A stretch of 64,000 bases of DNA from the NCBI RefSeq assembly GCF_009451885.1, contig NZ_WIAO01000001.1:62001-126000 (forward strand), written 5' to 3'. The first letter of the stretch is position 1. Each line of letters opens with the position of its first letter. Source of the DNA: Glycomyces albidus. Its GTDB lineage: Bacteria; Actinomycetota; Actinomycetes; Mycobacteriales; Micromonosporaceae. Under the pieces are notes generated by a model that was given only the letters and a program-made list of their open reading frames with translations, was not told the origin of the DNA and did no database searches. Positions 41,190-50,217 of this stretch are shown here, piece by piece. The position numbers and the translations under genes were made by a program.

Positions 41190-43631
41190 GTGCCCAGCGA
41201 CCCGCAGGCCGGCCTTTCGTTCGGCAGCCACTTCCACGACAGCGTCCGCGATGCCGCGCAAGGCGGACGCATCGAGCTGATCGTGGGTGCCCCGCGACCG
41301 CAACCGGTGCGCTGGCCGCACCGGATCGGCACGGTGCCGCAACTGGCGGCATCGAGGCAGGAGCGGGAGGCGGACTGGCGGCTGAGCGGGACGACGGCTC
41401 CATGCCTGGTCCTGTCCGGGATGGGCGGAGTCGGGAAGACGCAACTGGCCGCTGCCTACGCGACGGACCGCTGGAACCGGTCCGAGCTCGACCTGCTGAT
41501 GTGGGTGAACGCGAGCAGCGCTGAGGGCATCATCGCGGCTTTCGCCCAGGCGGGCGTCGAACTCTGCGGTGCGGAGCCGGGCGAGGACGTTCGGGCCGCC
41601 ACCGCGTTCCTCAATCTGCTGTCACGCCCGGAGGCGCCGAGGTGGCTGGTGGTCGTCGACGACCTCGGCGATCCAGCAGCGCTGCAAGGACTCTGGCCGC
41701 CGGTCAACCCGCGCGGCCGGACTCTCGTCACGACTCGGCGCAGGGACGCCGCTCTGGACGCGGAAGGCCGTTCCCGGATCGACATCGGGCTGTTCAGCCC
41801 GGAGGAGTCACTCGCCTACCTCCACGGGCGGCTCGGTTCGCGGTCGAGGCGGGTCGCCGGAGCCGAGCCATTGGCCGAACTCCTGGGCGGCCTCCCGCTC
41901 GCCCTCGGGCAGGCGGCGGCGTTCATCCTCGACCAGCCCGGTCTCACCTGTGAGGACTACCGCCGCCTGTTGGAGGACCGGACCGTGGCGCTGGCCGAGC
42001 TGAGCCCGGAGGCCGCCCCCGACGGTTACGGCGGCTCCCTCCACGCGGCCTGGTCGCTCTCGATCGAGCAGGCCGATCGGCATGCACCGGAAGGGCTCGC
42101 CGGCGGCATCCTGAAGATCGCCGCGCTCCTGGACCCGGCGGGAATCCCCATGGGACTCTTCACCTCGGCGTCGGTTCTCGGGTTCCTTGCGGACGTGACG
42201 GGCACCGAGGGGCTCCGCGCGCTCCAGGTGAGCGCCGCCCTGGGGAGGCTCCACCGGTTGAGCCTGATCGACGCCGACGGTGCCCTGGTGCGGATGCACG
42301 CACTCGTCCAGCGCGCCGTGCTGGAGATGACGACGTCGGTGGAGCGGAGCCTCGCCGCCGAATCCGCCGCCGATGCGCTGCAAGCGCTCTGGCCGGAACC
42401 GGCGGACGGACCGAACTCGACGGCCGTCCTCTGGACCAACCTCTCGCGGCTCATCGAGAAGGCCGGCCGATCGATCCTCGGGGGCGGCGTCCACCCGGTC
42501 TTCTTCGAGGCGGGGAACAGCGTCGGGGCGCAAGGTCAGGTCCGCATGGCGATGGGCTACTTCTCGATGCTCCGGTTCCTCATCGGCCAGGTGCACGTCG
42601 ACGACCATCCCGACGCCATAGAAGCACGGCACGGCTTCGCCCGCTGGCAGGGCGAGTCCGGGGACGTGCTCGGGGCGGTCGAGGGGTTCCAGGCGGTCCT
42701 CGCCGACCGCATCCGGGTCCTCGGCGACGAACACCCGAGGACGTTCGCGACCCGTCAGCGGCTCCTGTACTGGAGAGGGGAGGCGGGCGACCTCGAGACC
42801 GCGATCGCGGAGACCGAGTCGCTGCTCGCCGACCGGTTGCGTCTGCTCGGCCCAGAACATTTCGACGTCCTGATCACCCGTTCGCTGCGGGCCCGCTGGC
42901 AGGGCCGATCGGGTGACGCGGTAGGTGCGGCAGCGGCGAATGAGTCGCTGCTCGCCGACTGCCTACAGACCCTGGGCGCCGACCATCCGTTCACGCTCGC
43001 GGTGCGGCACAACCTCGCGCACTGGCGCGGCGAGGCCGGCGATCCGCAGGGCGCGGCCGCCGCGACGGAGGCACTGCTGGCCGACCGGCTCCGAGTACTG
43101 GGGCCCGACCATCCGGACACGTTCCGCAGCCGCCAGAACCTCGCGGGATGGCTCGGCGAGGCCGGCGACACGACAGCGGCGGTGGACGGTTTGACGAGCG
43201 TGCTCCACGACCAGCTCCGGGTTCTCGGCCCGGATCACCCCGACGTGCTCGCGGTCCGCAACGACCTCGCCAGGTGGACCGCGCGCAGCGACCGGGTGGA
43301 GGAGGCGATCGACGCGTTCACCGAACTGCTCGCCGACTGCGAGCGGATCCTCGACCCCGAGCACCGGTATACGAGGATCGTCGCGCACAACCTCGCCCAC
43401 TGGCGGGAAAGGCGGCGCGCCGGGATCGCCGGTGAGTTCAGCAACGTGGCGGTCTGGGCCGACGGCGGTCTCGCGTCGAACACCGGGGGGCGCGGCACGG
43501 GCGGGATCATGCGCGGCGGCATGATGGGCACCCGCGGAGGGGCCGCCGGCTTCGAACCGAATTCCGATATCGGCACCTGGCTCACCGAGGACGACGACAT
43601 CTGGGGTCAGGCCGAACACGACGAGGACTAG
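41190..43631 (+). CDS. STAND-type NTPase with NB-ARC-like core and TPR-like repeats
   Basis: An 813-residue signal-transducing ATPase. Residues 1-60 are a short N-terminus (SFGSHFHDSVRDAAQGG) similar in style to targeting segments of actinobacterial STAND proteins. Walker A is GMGGVGKT (Lys83), Walker B WLVVVDDL (Asp157-Asp158), then GGLPLALGQAAAF and a winged-helix region. Residues 480-740 hold about six 42-residue helical repeats with LLADRLRLLGPEH and W-R-G-E-A-G-D. A Gly-rich tail (about 757-790) and an acidic end EDDDIWGQAEHDED follow. No effector gene is adjacent. RBS GGGAGG precedes GTG 41190. Confidence 0.85.
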   Translation: MPSDPQAGLSFGSHFHDSVRDAAQGGRIELIVGAPRPQPVRWPHRIGTVPQLAASRQEREADWRLSGTTAPCLVLSGMGGVGKTQLAAAYATDRWNRSELDLLMWVNASSAEGIIAAFAQAGVELCGAEPGEDVRAATAFLNLLSRPEAPRWLVVVDDLGDPAALQGLWPPVNPRGRTLVTTRRRDAALDAEGRSRIDIGLFSPEESLAYLHGRLGSRSRRVAGAEPLAELLGGLPLALGQAAAFILDQPGLTCEDYRRLLEDRTVALAELSPEAAPDGYGGSLHAAWSLSIEQADRHAPEGLAGGILKIAALLDPAGIPMGLFTSASVLGFLADVTGTEGLRALQVSAALGRLHRLSLIDADGALVRMHALVQRAVLEMTTSVERSLAAESAADALQALWPEPADGPNSTAVLWTNLSRLIEKAGRSILGGGVHPVFFEAGNSVGAQGQVRMAMGYFSMLRFLIGQVHVDDHPDAIEARHGFARWQGESGDVLGAVEGFQAVLADRIRVLGDEHPRTFATRQRLLYWRGEAGDLETAIAETESLLADRLRLLGPEHFDVLITRSLRARWQGRSGDAVGAAAANESLLADCLQTLGADHPFTLAVRHNLAHWRGEAGDPQGAAAATEALLADRLRVLGPDHPDTFRSRQNLAGWLGEAGDTTAAVDGLTSVLHDQLRVLGPDHPDVLAVRNDLARWTARSDRVEEAIDAFTELLADCERILDPEHRYTRIVAHNLAHWRERRRAGIAGEFSNVAVWADGGLASNTGGRGTGGIMRGGMMGTRGGAAGFEPNSDIGTWLTEDDDIWGQAEHDED

Positions 43632-43639
43632 AACAGGGG

Positions 43640-43668
43640 GGCCGCCCCGGCGGGGTGCCGGGGCGGCC
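43640..43668. terminator. bidirectional terminator
   Basis: Perfect 12-bp arms (43640-43651, 43657-43668) with a 5-nt loop, between the convergent STAND gene and cellulase gene. Confidence 0.8.
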
Positions 43669-43682
43669 GCTGCGTCGTGCGG

Positions 43683-45749
43683 TCAGGAGAGCGAGCCGGT
43701 GACGTTGCCGCCGGACTCGGTCACGTAGTAGGTGACGGTCCTGCCGCTCCAGAAGTGGAACGTCAGGGTGACCTTCTGGCCGTCGTTGACCTCGGACCAG
43801 AAGGCGGTCGGGAGCGTGATCGTGCCGGCCGCGTAGTCCGGGTTGAACGCGCGGCCGAACTCCTTGTAGGAGGTCCAGTTCTGCGGTCCGGCGTTGGTGC
43901 CGTCGGCGTACTTCGCCTCCATGGTCGCGAGCTGGTCGCCCTTGAACTGGGTGGGGATCGCGAAGGTCGCCGAGGCGCCGGTGGCCGCCGACATGGTCGG
44001 CTGGTCGTAGGAGATGACGCTGATGCGCCATGGCGCGCCCTGCGAGAACACCGCGTGGAGGTTGCCCCTGACGCCGTAGGAGCGGTCGCCCAGGATCGCC
44101 GTCAGCCGGCTCGCCTTGATCGTCAGCGTGGAGCCCGAGACGGTGTAGTCGGTGCCCTGGACGAGGTTGGTGGAGCCGAGCCGCAGGCCCTGGAACGTGG
44201 TGCCGTTCAGGTTGAGGGTCACCGAGACGTCGGCGACGGTCGCCGTGCGGGGGACGAAGATCTGGTCCGTGGCGGCCGTGCCCGAGCGGGTGGTCCAGGC
44301 GGCCTTCATCATCGCGAAGAGCTCGGGGTCCCTCCACTGGAACGCGGTGCGGTCGAAGTGCTGGCCGTTGTCCCAGATCTGGAGGGTGATGCCCTTCTGG
44401 CGGGCGTAGTAGCCGGCATACTCGAAGAACTTGAGCTTCTCGCCCTGCTCGACGGTCCCGGTGTGGGTGTCGAAGCCGAGGAGTCCGTACTCGCCGACCA
44501 GGACGGGGATGCCGTTGGCGACGAACTCGTCGTGGGCGCGGTCGAAGTAGCCTTCCAGGTCGGCCCGGACCTCGTCGTTGAACTTGGTGAACCCGGCGAT
44601 GTTGACGCTGAAGGGCCAGAAGCCGTAGTAGTGGATCGTGGCCGCGATGTTGGGGTCGTCCAGGGCCTCGATGGTGGCACTGAGCGCGTCGAGGCGGCCC
44701 TGTTCGGCGTTCGTGTGGAGGGTCGGCAGGACCAGGACCCGGGTCGCGTTGCCGCCGCCGGAGGCGCGGACGATCTCGTGGAACGAGGTGTTGAGGTCGT
44801 CCAGGAGCGCGTAGGCGGTGGTGTCGTCGACGTTGTTGAACTGCGGCTCGTTGACGCTCTCGAACAGCAGCTCGGGCGGGGCGTCGCGGAAGCGGTCGGC
44901 GAGGGCGGTCCAGATGGCCTCGTAGCGGGCCTCGACGACGGTGCGGTTGGTGTTCATGTCCGCCATCCAGATCCACGAGTCGTGGTGGATGTTGATGAGG
45001 ACGTACAGGTCGGCTTCCAGGGCCCAGCCCACGACCTCTTCGACGCGGTCGAGGTAGGCGTCCTCGACGGCGTAGGGGGCGCTCTTGCTCTGGTGGTTGT
45101 CCCAGGTGACGGGGATGCGGATGCTGTTGTAGCCCTGGGCGGCGACGTTCTGGATGAGCGCCTCGGTGATGCGCGGGTTGCCCCAGGCGGTCTCGTCGGC
45201 GCCGACGGCGTCGAGGGAGTTGCCGAGGTTCCAGCCCGGCTGCATGGCCGCGACGGTCTCCATGGCGCTGATGCCGCCGGTGGGCGGCGGGGTGGTGGTG
45301 GGCGGGGTGCTGGGCTCGCCGACCGTGCCGGTGCAGACCTTGCCGTTGAGGCTGAACGAGGTCGGGACGCCGTTGGTGCCCGACCAGGAGCCGTTGAAGC
45401 CGAAGGAGACCGAGCCGTTGGTGGGGATGGCGGCGTTGTAGCCCATGTTCTTGGCGGTGACGGTGTCACCGGAGCTGGTCGTGGTCGCGTTCCACACCTG
45501 GGTGACGCGCTGCCCGTTCGGGAAGGTCCACACCAGGTTCCAGCCGTTGACGGCGTCGCCGAGGTTGGTGATCTTCACATCGCCGGTGAAGCCGCCGCCC
45601 CACTGGCTCGCGATCTTGTAGTCCACTTTGCATCCTTCGGCCGCGTAGGCGGCCGTGGGGGCGAGGATGCCGAGCCCTGCGGCGAAGACGGCGAGGGCGG
45701 CCACCGCCAGCGCCATCCACTTTCGGGTTCGTCGCTTGACGCCTTGCAT
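43683..45749 (-). CDS. secreted CBM2-GH5 endoglucanase with C-terminal accessory domains
   Basis: A 688-residue cellulase. The signal peptide ends near TAAYA. Residues 40-140 are a CBM2 with the Cys pair (GCKVDY, GKVCTG) and exposed Trp, followed by a Thr/Pro linker. The GH5 domain carries the acid Glu301 in ESVNEPQF and the nucleophile Glu420 in LVGEYGLLGFD. Residues about 480-560 look like the CBM_X2 Ig-like module (DVSVTLNLNGTTFQGL), and the end resembles the cellulase Ig-like/CBM46 module. It hydrolyses beta-1,4-glucan outside the cell. AGGAGA precedes ATG 45749. Confidence 0.93.
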   Translation of the reverse strand: MQGVKRRTRKWMALAVAALAVFAAGLGILAPTAAYAAEGCKVDYKIASQWGGGFTGDVKITNLGDAVNGWNLVWTFPNGQRVTQVWNATTTSSGDTVTAKNMGYNAAIPTNGSVSFGFNGSWSGTNGVPTSFSLNGKVCTGTVGEPSTPPTTTPPPTGGISAMETVAAMQPGWNLGNSLDAVGADETAWGNPRITEALIQNVAAQGYNSIRIPVTWDNHQSKSAPYAVEDAYLDRVEEVVGWALEADLYVLINIHHDSWIWMADMNTNRTVVEARYEAIWTALADRFRDAPPELLFESVNEPQFNNVDDTTAYALLDDLNTSFHEIVRASGGGNATRVLVLPTLHTNAEQGRLDALSATIEALDDPNIAATIHYYGFWPFSVNIAGFTKFNDEVRADLEGYFDRAHDEFVANGIPVLVGEYGLLGFDTHTGTVEQGEKLKFFEYAGYYARQKGITLQIWDNGQHFDRTAFQWRDPELFAMMKAAWTTRSGTAATDQIFVPRTATVADVSVTLNLNGTTFQGLRLGSTNLVQGTDYTVSGSTLTIKASRLTAILGDRSYGVRGNLHAVFSQGAPWRISVISYDQPTMSAATGASATFAIPTQFKGDQLATMEAKYADGTNAGPQNWTSYKEFGRAFNPDYAAGTITLPTAFWSEVNDGQKVTLTFHFWSGRTVTYYVTESGGNVTGSLS

Positions 45750-45821
45750 GGTTCTCCTTCTGTCCGCGTCGATGCCGGGGAGGAGGCGGGCCGCGGGCAC
45801 CCATCGAATATCCTCAATGCA

Positions 45822-45851
45822 AGACTAAGTTGTGAGACTAAACTTTGTCAA
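45822..45851 (-). promoter_or_regulatory. cellulase promoter with repeated AGACTAA
   Basis: On the minus strand, TTGACA (45851-45846) and TAGTCT (45827-45822) are 18 nt apart. On the plus strand AGACTAA occurs twice, 14 nt apart (45822 and 45836), once overlapping the -10. The CebR-type TGGGAGCGCTCCCA site is absent here. Confidence 0.65.
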
Positions 45852-45873
45852 ACCCCGTGGCTGCCGAGCCGGT

Positions 45874-46488
45874 TCACAGCAGGGCGTGCGCGAACTCGTA
45901 CGCGAGCCAGGCCGCGAAGACGAGGAGGATGAGCCCGGAGGCGCGGTCGAACCAGACGCGGCGCTCCTTCGTCATCGCGCGGCGCAGTCCCGTCGCGGCG
46001 GAGGCGAGGAGGAGGAACCAGGCCCACGAGGCGGTGACGGCCCCGGCGGCGAAGACCGCTCGCGAGGCCGCGGCCTGGGCGGCGATCGCGGCGCCGAGGA
46101 CGCCGACGGTGTCGAGGATGGCGTGCGGGTTGAGCAGCGAGACGGCGGCGGTGCGCCGCAGGGTGCGCAGCGGGGACCAGGCGCCGGTCTCGTCGGCGAG
46201 GTCGGCGGCCTTGGCGCGCAGGGACTTCACGCCGAGGTAGGTCAGGAAGGCGGCGCCGGCGGCGAGCATGGCCGGGCGCAGGCCGGGGACGGAGTCGAGC
46301 AGCGCGGAGGCGCCGGTGGCGCCGAGGACGATGAGGAGCGTGTCGCACAGGCCCGCGCCGGCGACGGCCCACAGGGCGCGCGGCATCCCGAGCGCGACGC
46401 CTTGACCGAAGACGAAGACGTTCTGGGCGCCGATGGGGACGATGAGGGCCAGGCCGAGGGCGAGGCCGGCGAAGAACGCGGCGGTCAC
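45874..46488 (-). CDS. LysE/ArgO-type amino-acid exporter
   Basis: A 204-residue inner-membrane exporter with about six segments. LALIVPIGAQNVFVFGQGV and SLLNPHAILDTVGVLG are the LysE-family motifs. I chose GTG 46488, since TAGGAT (46525-46520 on the minus strand) places the transcript start after an upstream in-frame ATG at 46578. A gapped 12-bp inverted repeat (arms GAACCGGTGCAA and TTGCCCGGTTC) at 46529-46555 may be the activator site. No LysG gene is adjacent. Confidence 0.87.
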   Translation of the reverse strand: MTAAFFAGLALGLALIVPIGAQNVFVFGQGVALGMPRALWAVAGAGLCDTLLIVLGATGASALLDSVPGLRPAMLAAGAAFLTYLGVKSLRAKAADLADETGAWSPLRTLRRTAAVSLLNPHAILDTVGVLGAAIAAQAAASRAVFAAGAVTASWAWFLLLASAATGLRRAMTKERRVWFDRASGLILLVFAAWLAYEFAHALL

Positions 46489-46558
46489 GGGCGCATCCGG
46501 GGGCTGGTTCGCATCCGGGAATCCTAGCGAACCGGTGCAATCGGTTGCCCGGTTCGTA

Positions 46559-46629
46559 TTGACAAGCTGAAAGCGCATTCCCTACGCTCGAGACCAGATC
46601 GCATCGACATATTTGCATGTTGACATGCA
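46559..46629 (+). promoter_or_regulatory. pectate lyase promoter with downstream palindrome
   Basis: TTGACA (46559-46564), 18-nt spacer, TACGCT (46583-46588) predict a start near 46595. The perfect palindrome TGCATGT-TG-ACATGCA (46614-46629) lies about 20-35 nt downstream, an arrangement suited to a repressor that blocks elongation or initiation. No regulator gene is adjacent. Confidence 0.65.
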
Positions 46630-46680
46630 GTTGTGGTTGCGAGAGTCCAGTGCGACAACGATGTTGTGAAGGGACACGAC

Positions 46681-48291
46681 ATGACTCCTCGGAGAAGCAT
46701 CAGGACGGCGCTCGTCGCCGGCCTGACCGGTGCGGTGGCGCTGACGGCCACGCTCGTCGGCATGAACATCGCCTCGGCGGCACCCGTCCGCCACGAGGCC
46801 GAGACCTCACCCGCCACCTGCCAGGGCACCATCGACTCGGACCACTCCGGCTACTCCGGCAGCGGGTTCTGCAACACCGCCAACACCACCGGCGCGGCCG
46901 TCCAGTTCACGGTCAACGCCGCGAGCGCGGGCACCGCCACCCTTGGCATCCGGTACGCCAACGGCGGCGGCGCCGACCGCCCTGCCGACATCACCGTCAA
47001 CGGCTCGGTCGCCGCGTCCGCGAGCTCCTTCCCGGCCGGAAGCTGGACGGGCTGGACCACCAAGACCGTCACGGTGCCGGTCACCGCCGGAACCAACACG
47101 GTCCGCCTCGCCGCGACCACCGCGAACGGCCTGGCCAACATCGACTACCTCGACTTCGAGGTCACGGGCTCGAACCCGCCCACCACCACCCCGCCGCCGA
47201 GCGGATCGGCGATCTACGTGGCCCCCAACGGGACCGACGGCGCCGCCGGCACCGTCACGGCGCCGACCACGCTGACCTCCGCGATCAGCCGCGTCACCGC
47301 GGGCGGCACGATCTACATGCGCGGCGGCACCTACAACTACTCGGCGACCGTCGTCATCCCCGAGACCAAGGACGGCACCTCCGGCGCCCGCACGGTCCTG
47401 GCCGCCTACGGGAGCGAGCGGCCGGTGCTGAACTTCTCGGCCCAGGCCGAGGCGTCGGCCAACCGCGGTCTCGCCGTCTACGCCGACTACTGGCACGTCA
47501 AGGGCCTCACGGTCGAGCGCGCCGGCGACAACGGCATCTTCGTCTCCGGCAGCAACAACATCTTCGAGCGCACCCTCACCCGCTACAACCGCGACTCCGG
47601 CCTCCAGCTCTCGCGCCAGTCCTCGACGAGCACCACCGCCTCGTGGCCGCGGAACAACCTCGTCATCAGCGCCGAGTCCCACGACAACGCCGACTCCGAC
47701 GGCGAGGACGCGGACGGCTTCGCCGCCAAGCTCACCGTCGGCCCCGGCAACGTCTTCCGGTACTCGGTGGCCCACCACAACGCCGACGACGGCTGGGACC
47801 TCTACACCTACGCCGATTACGACCCGATCGGGGCGGTGACCATCGAGGACTCGCTCGCGTACGAGAACGGCACCCTCTCCAACGGCACCGTGTTCAACAA
47901 CGGCGACCGCAACGGCTACAAGCTCGGCGGCGAGGACGTCCCGATCAACCACGTCGTGCGCCGCTCGATCGCGTTCGACAACGGCCAGCACGGCTTCACG
48001 TACAACTCCAACCCCGGCTCGATCACCATGGCGAACAACCTCTCGATCGACAGCGCCGAGCGGAACTTCCAGTTCAGCGCCGGGTCGCACGTGTTCACGA
48101 ACAACACCTCGTGCCGGTTCGACGTCTCCGGCGGCAACGACCAGACCGTCGGCGCCACCAGCACCGGCAACCAGTGGTGGACCGGCTCCAACGGCTCCCG
48201 CTGCGCGAACTACAGCGGTGCGCTGGCCTGGTCGTTCGCGAGCGACGGGCGCCTCGTGGTGACCCTCGGCGGCCGGACGGTGAGCCTGTGA
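46681..48291 (+). CDS. secreted CBM35-PL9 pectate lyase
   Basis: A 536-residue enzyme. The signal peptide ends near NIASAAP. Residues 35-160 are a CBM35-like beta-sandwich (HEAETSPA, GLANIDYLDFEV), then a Thr/Pro linker. Residues 178-536 are a right-handed beta-helix lyase of family 9, with DADGFAAKLTVGPGNVFRYS and HHNADDGWDLYTY as the Ca/Asp core. It cleaves pectate outside the cell. GAAGGG precedes ATG 46681. Unlinked to an uptake system here. Confidence 0.9.
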   Translation: MTPRRSIRTALVAGLTGAVALTATLVGMNIASAAPVRHEAETSPATCQGTIDSDHSGYSGSGFCNTANTTGAAVQFTVNAASAGTATLGIRYANGGGADRPADITVNGSVAASASSFPAGSWTGWTTKTVTVPVTAGTNTVRLAATTANGLANIDYLDFEVTGSNPPTTTPPPSGSAIYVAPNGTDGAAGTVTAPTTLTSAISRVTAGGTIYMRGGTYNYSATVVIPETKDGTSGARTVLAAYGSERPVLNFSAQAEASANRGLAVYADYWHVKGLTVERAGDNGIFVSGSNNIFERTLTRYNRDSGLQLSRQSSTSTTASWPRNNLVISAESHDNADSDGEDADGFAAKLTVGPGNVFRYSVAHHNADDGWDLYTYADYDPIGAVTIEDSLAYENGTLSNGTVFNNGDRNGYKLGGEDVPINHVVRRSIAFDNGQHGFTYNSNPGSITMANNLSIDSAERNFQFSAGSHVFTNNTSCRFDVSGGNDQTVGATSTGNQWWTGSNGSRCANYSGALAWSFASDGRLVVTLGGRTVSL

Positions 48292-48318
48292 CCTCCAGTG
48301 CCTGATTCCTTCCATCCC

Positions 48319-48353
48319 GGGAGCGGCCCGTCCACTGCGGACGGGCCGCTCCC
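48319..48353. terminator. terminator after the pectate lyase
   Basis: Perfect 15-bp arms (48319-48333, 48339-48353) with a 5-nt loop. Confidence 0.85.
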
Positions 48354-48538
48354 TTCGCGGCGTGGCCCCGGGCGGCGCGGTCAGCCGTTGTTGGTGCGGC
48401 CCACGTAGACGTCCCGGGCCCGGTAGAACCGCCTTGCCTCATGCCGATGCGACCGCACCGGGAGGATTGCGGTCACATCGAATCTTTTCAATATATGGTG
48501 CGGATCGGGCGCACATCTGTCAACGCCTTCCGACGCGT

Positions 48539-49105
48539 TCACCCGTTGACGGTCACCGCGATCATCGCGGCGGCGGCGATGACGTCGAGGAAGAGGCAGA
48601 ACTCGGCCATCGAGCGGACCACGACCCGGCCGGTGCGGTGGTGCCACGCGTCCCAGGCGGCGTGGCCGAGGAGCCCGGCGGCCACGAGGTAGGCGGCGGT
48701 GTCGCCGCCGATCACCATGACCGCGACGGCGGCCCCGCCGAACAGGACCATCGCCAGCGACTGGAGCGGCAGCACCTCGGCCGGGCGGACCGCGCCGCGG
48801 ACCAGGCCGTACAGGGCGAACGCGGCGGCGATGCCGAGCAGGACCCAGGTGGCCGCGTCCTCCCAGGGCGTGAACCCGGCCGCGCCGATGACCACGAAGG
48901 ACAGCCAGAACACGGGCCAGGCGGCGCGGGGCCGCTGGAGCGCGGCCGCGCCGAGGTAGACGAGGCCGGAGGCGGTGAGCACGGGCGCGAGGTCCGCGCC
49001 GGCGGCGAGGTCGTAGGCGACGAACGCGCCGAAGGCGATGCCCGCGGCGACGGGCCAGAAGCGGAGCACCCCGCTGCGGGCGGGGGCGGTGGTGGCGGTC
49101 GACAT
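48539..49105 (-). CDS. six-segment membrane protein behind a CsoR-like site
   Basis: A 188-residue hydrophobic protein with about six membrane segments and few charged loops (AAWDAWHHRTGRVVVRS near the end). No family recognised with confidence. GGAGC lies 6 nt before ATG 49105. The upstream sequence carries a CsoR-like operator, so copper- or metal-linked regulation is possible. The 247-bp gap downstream holds the terminator at 48319-48353 and no convincing gene. Confidence 0.7.
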   Translation of the reverse strand: MSTATTAPARSGVLRFWPVAAGIAFGAFVAYDLAAGADLAPVLTASGLVYLGAAALQRPRAAWPVFWLSFVVIGAAGFTPWEDAATWVLLGIAAAFALYGLVRGAVRPAEVLPLQSLAMVLFGGAAVAVMVIGGDTAAYLVAAGLLGHAAWDAWHHRTGRVVVRSMAEFCLFLDVIAAAAMIAVTVNG

Positions 49106-49117
49106 CGGAAGCTCCTT

Positions 49118-49137
49118 GTATACCTGGAGGGGGTATC
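49118..49137 (-). promoter_or_regulatory. CsoR/RcnR-like operator
   Basis: On the minus strand the site reads GATACCCCCTCCAGGTATAC. Type CsoR operators in actinobacteria have the form (G)TATACC-N-GGGGTAT(A)C with a C-rich half, which this fits in reverse. It starts 13 nt before ATG 49105 and would block transcription or loading. No csoR or copper pump gene is in the window. Confidence 0.5.
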
Positions 49138-49254
49138 TGACGTCCTCAACCATCCGCTCCGCGGGGCCGCAGGTCAAGCCGGGAGCCGGTCGAGGTCCGA
49201 AATCTTGGCATCCTGGTCTTCCGGACACCGCGCTTCCGGGCTTAGCCTGGAGGC

Positions 49255-50217
49255 ATGGACCCGCACCGCGTGGTCGTCGTCGGCTACGACGACGCCGAAC
49301 TCCTCGACATCGCCTGCGTCACCACCACCCTCGACGCCGTCCGCCAGATCAACCCCGACCTGGGGTACGACCTCGCGCTGGCGACCCCCGGCGGCGGGCC
49401 GATCACCTGCTCGACCGGGCTCGTCCTGAACGGCCAGGCCGTGCTCGAACGCGTCCGCGGCCCGATCGGGACGCTCGTCGTCTCCGGCGGACTCGGGCAC
49501 GCCGACGCCGCCCGGGACGAGCGGCTCGTCGGCCACGTGCGCCGCCTCGCCCGCGAGAGCGAGCGCGTCGCGTCCCTGTGCACCGGCGCGAGCGTCCTCG
49601 CCGCGGCCGGGCTGCTCGACGGCAGGCGCGCGACCACCCACTGGCACTTCGCCGAACAGCTCGCCGCGTCCTACCCGGCCGTCCGGGTCGACCCGCGGCC
49701 GATCTGGGTCCAGGACGGGAACGTCTACACCGCCGCGGGCGTGACCAGCGCGCTCGACCTCGCGCTGTCGTTCATCGAGGCCGACTTCGGGCCCGACATG
49801 GCCCGCTGGGTCTCCCGGGCCATGGTCACCTACCTGCACCGGCCGGGGAACCAGGCCCAGATGAGCATGTTCACCGCCGCGCCCGCGGCCGACCACGACA
49901 CGGTCCGCAAGGTCGCCGACCACATCGCCGGGAGGCTCGACGCCGACCTCTCGACCGAGGCGCTGGCCCGGCTCGCGCGGGTGAGCCCGCGGCACCTGAC
50001 GCGGCTGTTCCGCGCCCACCTGCACCAGACGCCGGGCCGCTATGTCAGGAAGGCCCGCGTCACCTCCGCGGCGCAGCTCCTGTCGACCACCGACCTCCCG
50101 GTGGCCCGCATCGCCGCCCGGTGCGGCTTCGCCTCCGCCGAGGCGCTGCGGCAGGCGTTCGCGAAGGAGTACGGCATCGCGCCATCGCAGTACCGGTCGG
50201 TCGCGTCCCGGACCTAG
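49255..50217 (+). CDS. GlxA-type AraC family regulator with DJ-1/PfpI domain
   Basis: A 320-residue activator. Residues 5-180 are a DJ-1/PfpI-like domain with the elbow SLCTGASVLAAAG. Residues 215-315 are a two-helix-turn-helix AraC domain (LARLARVSPRHLTRLFRAHL; ARIAARCGFASAEALRQAF). TAGCCT at 49243-49248 ends 6 nt before the ATG, which would suit a leaderless transcript. Its stop shares a CTAG with the convergent MFS gene. Target unknown. Confidence 0.92.
   Translation: MDPHRVVVVGYDDAELLDIACVTTTLDAVRQINPDLGYDLALATPGGGPITCSTGLVLNGQAVLERVRGPIGTLVVSGGLGHADAARDERLVGHVRRLARESERVASLCTGASVLAAAGLLDGRRATTHWHFAEQLAASYPAVRVDPRPIWVQDGNVYTAAGVTSALDLALSFIEADFGPDMARWVSRAMVTYLHRPGNQAQMSMFTAAPAADHDTVRKVADHIAGRLDADLSTEALARLARVSPRHLTRLFRAHLHQTPGRYVRKARVTSAAQLLSTTDLPVARIAARCGFASAEALRQAFAKEYGIAPSQYRSVASRT

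Noticed and set aside
45800-45873. CebR-type cellulose operator before the cellulase
   Set aside because: The TGGGAGCGCTCCCA consensus is absent; only AGACTAA repeats are present.
48381-48647. 88-codon minus-strand frame ending RARDVYVGRTNNG
   Set aside because: The end looks protein-like, but the rest is low-complexity and no RBS or start is convincing. It may be a gene remnant.
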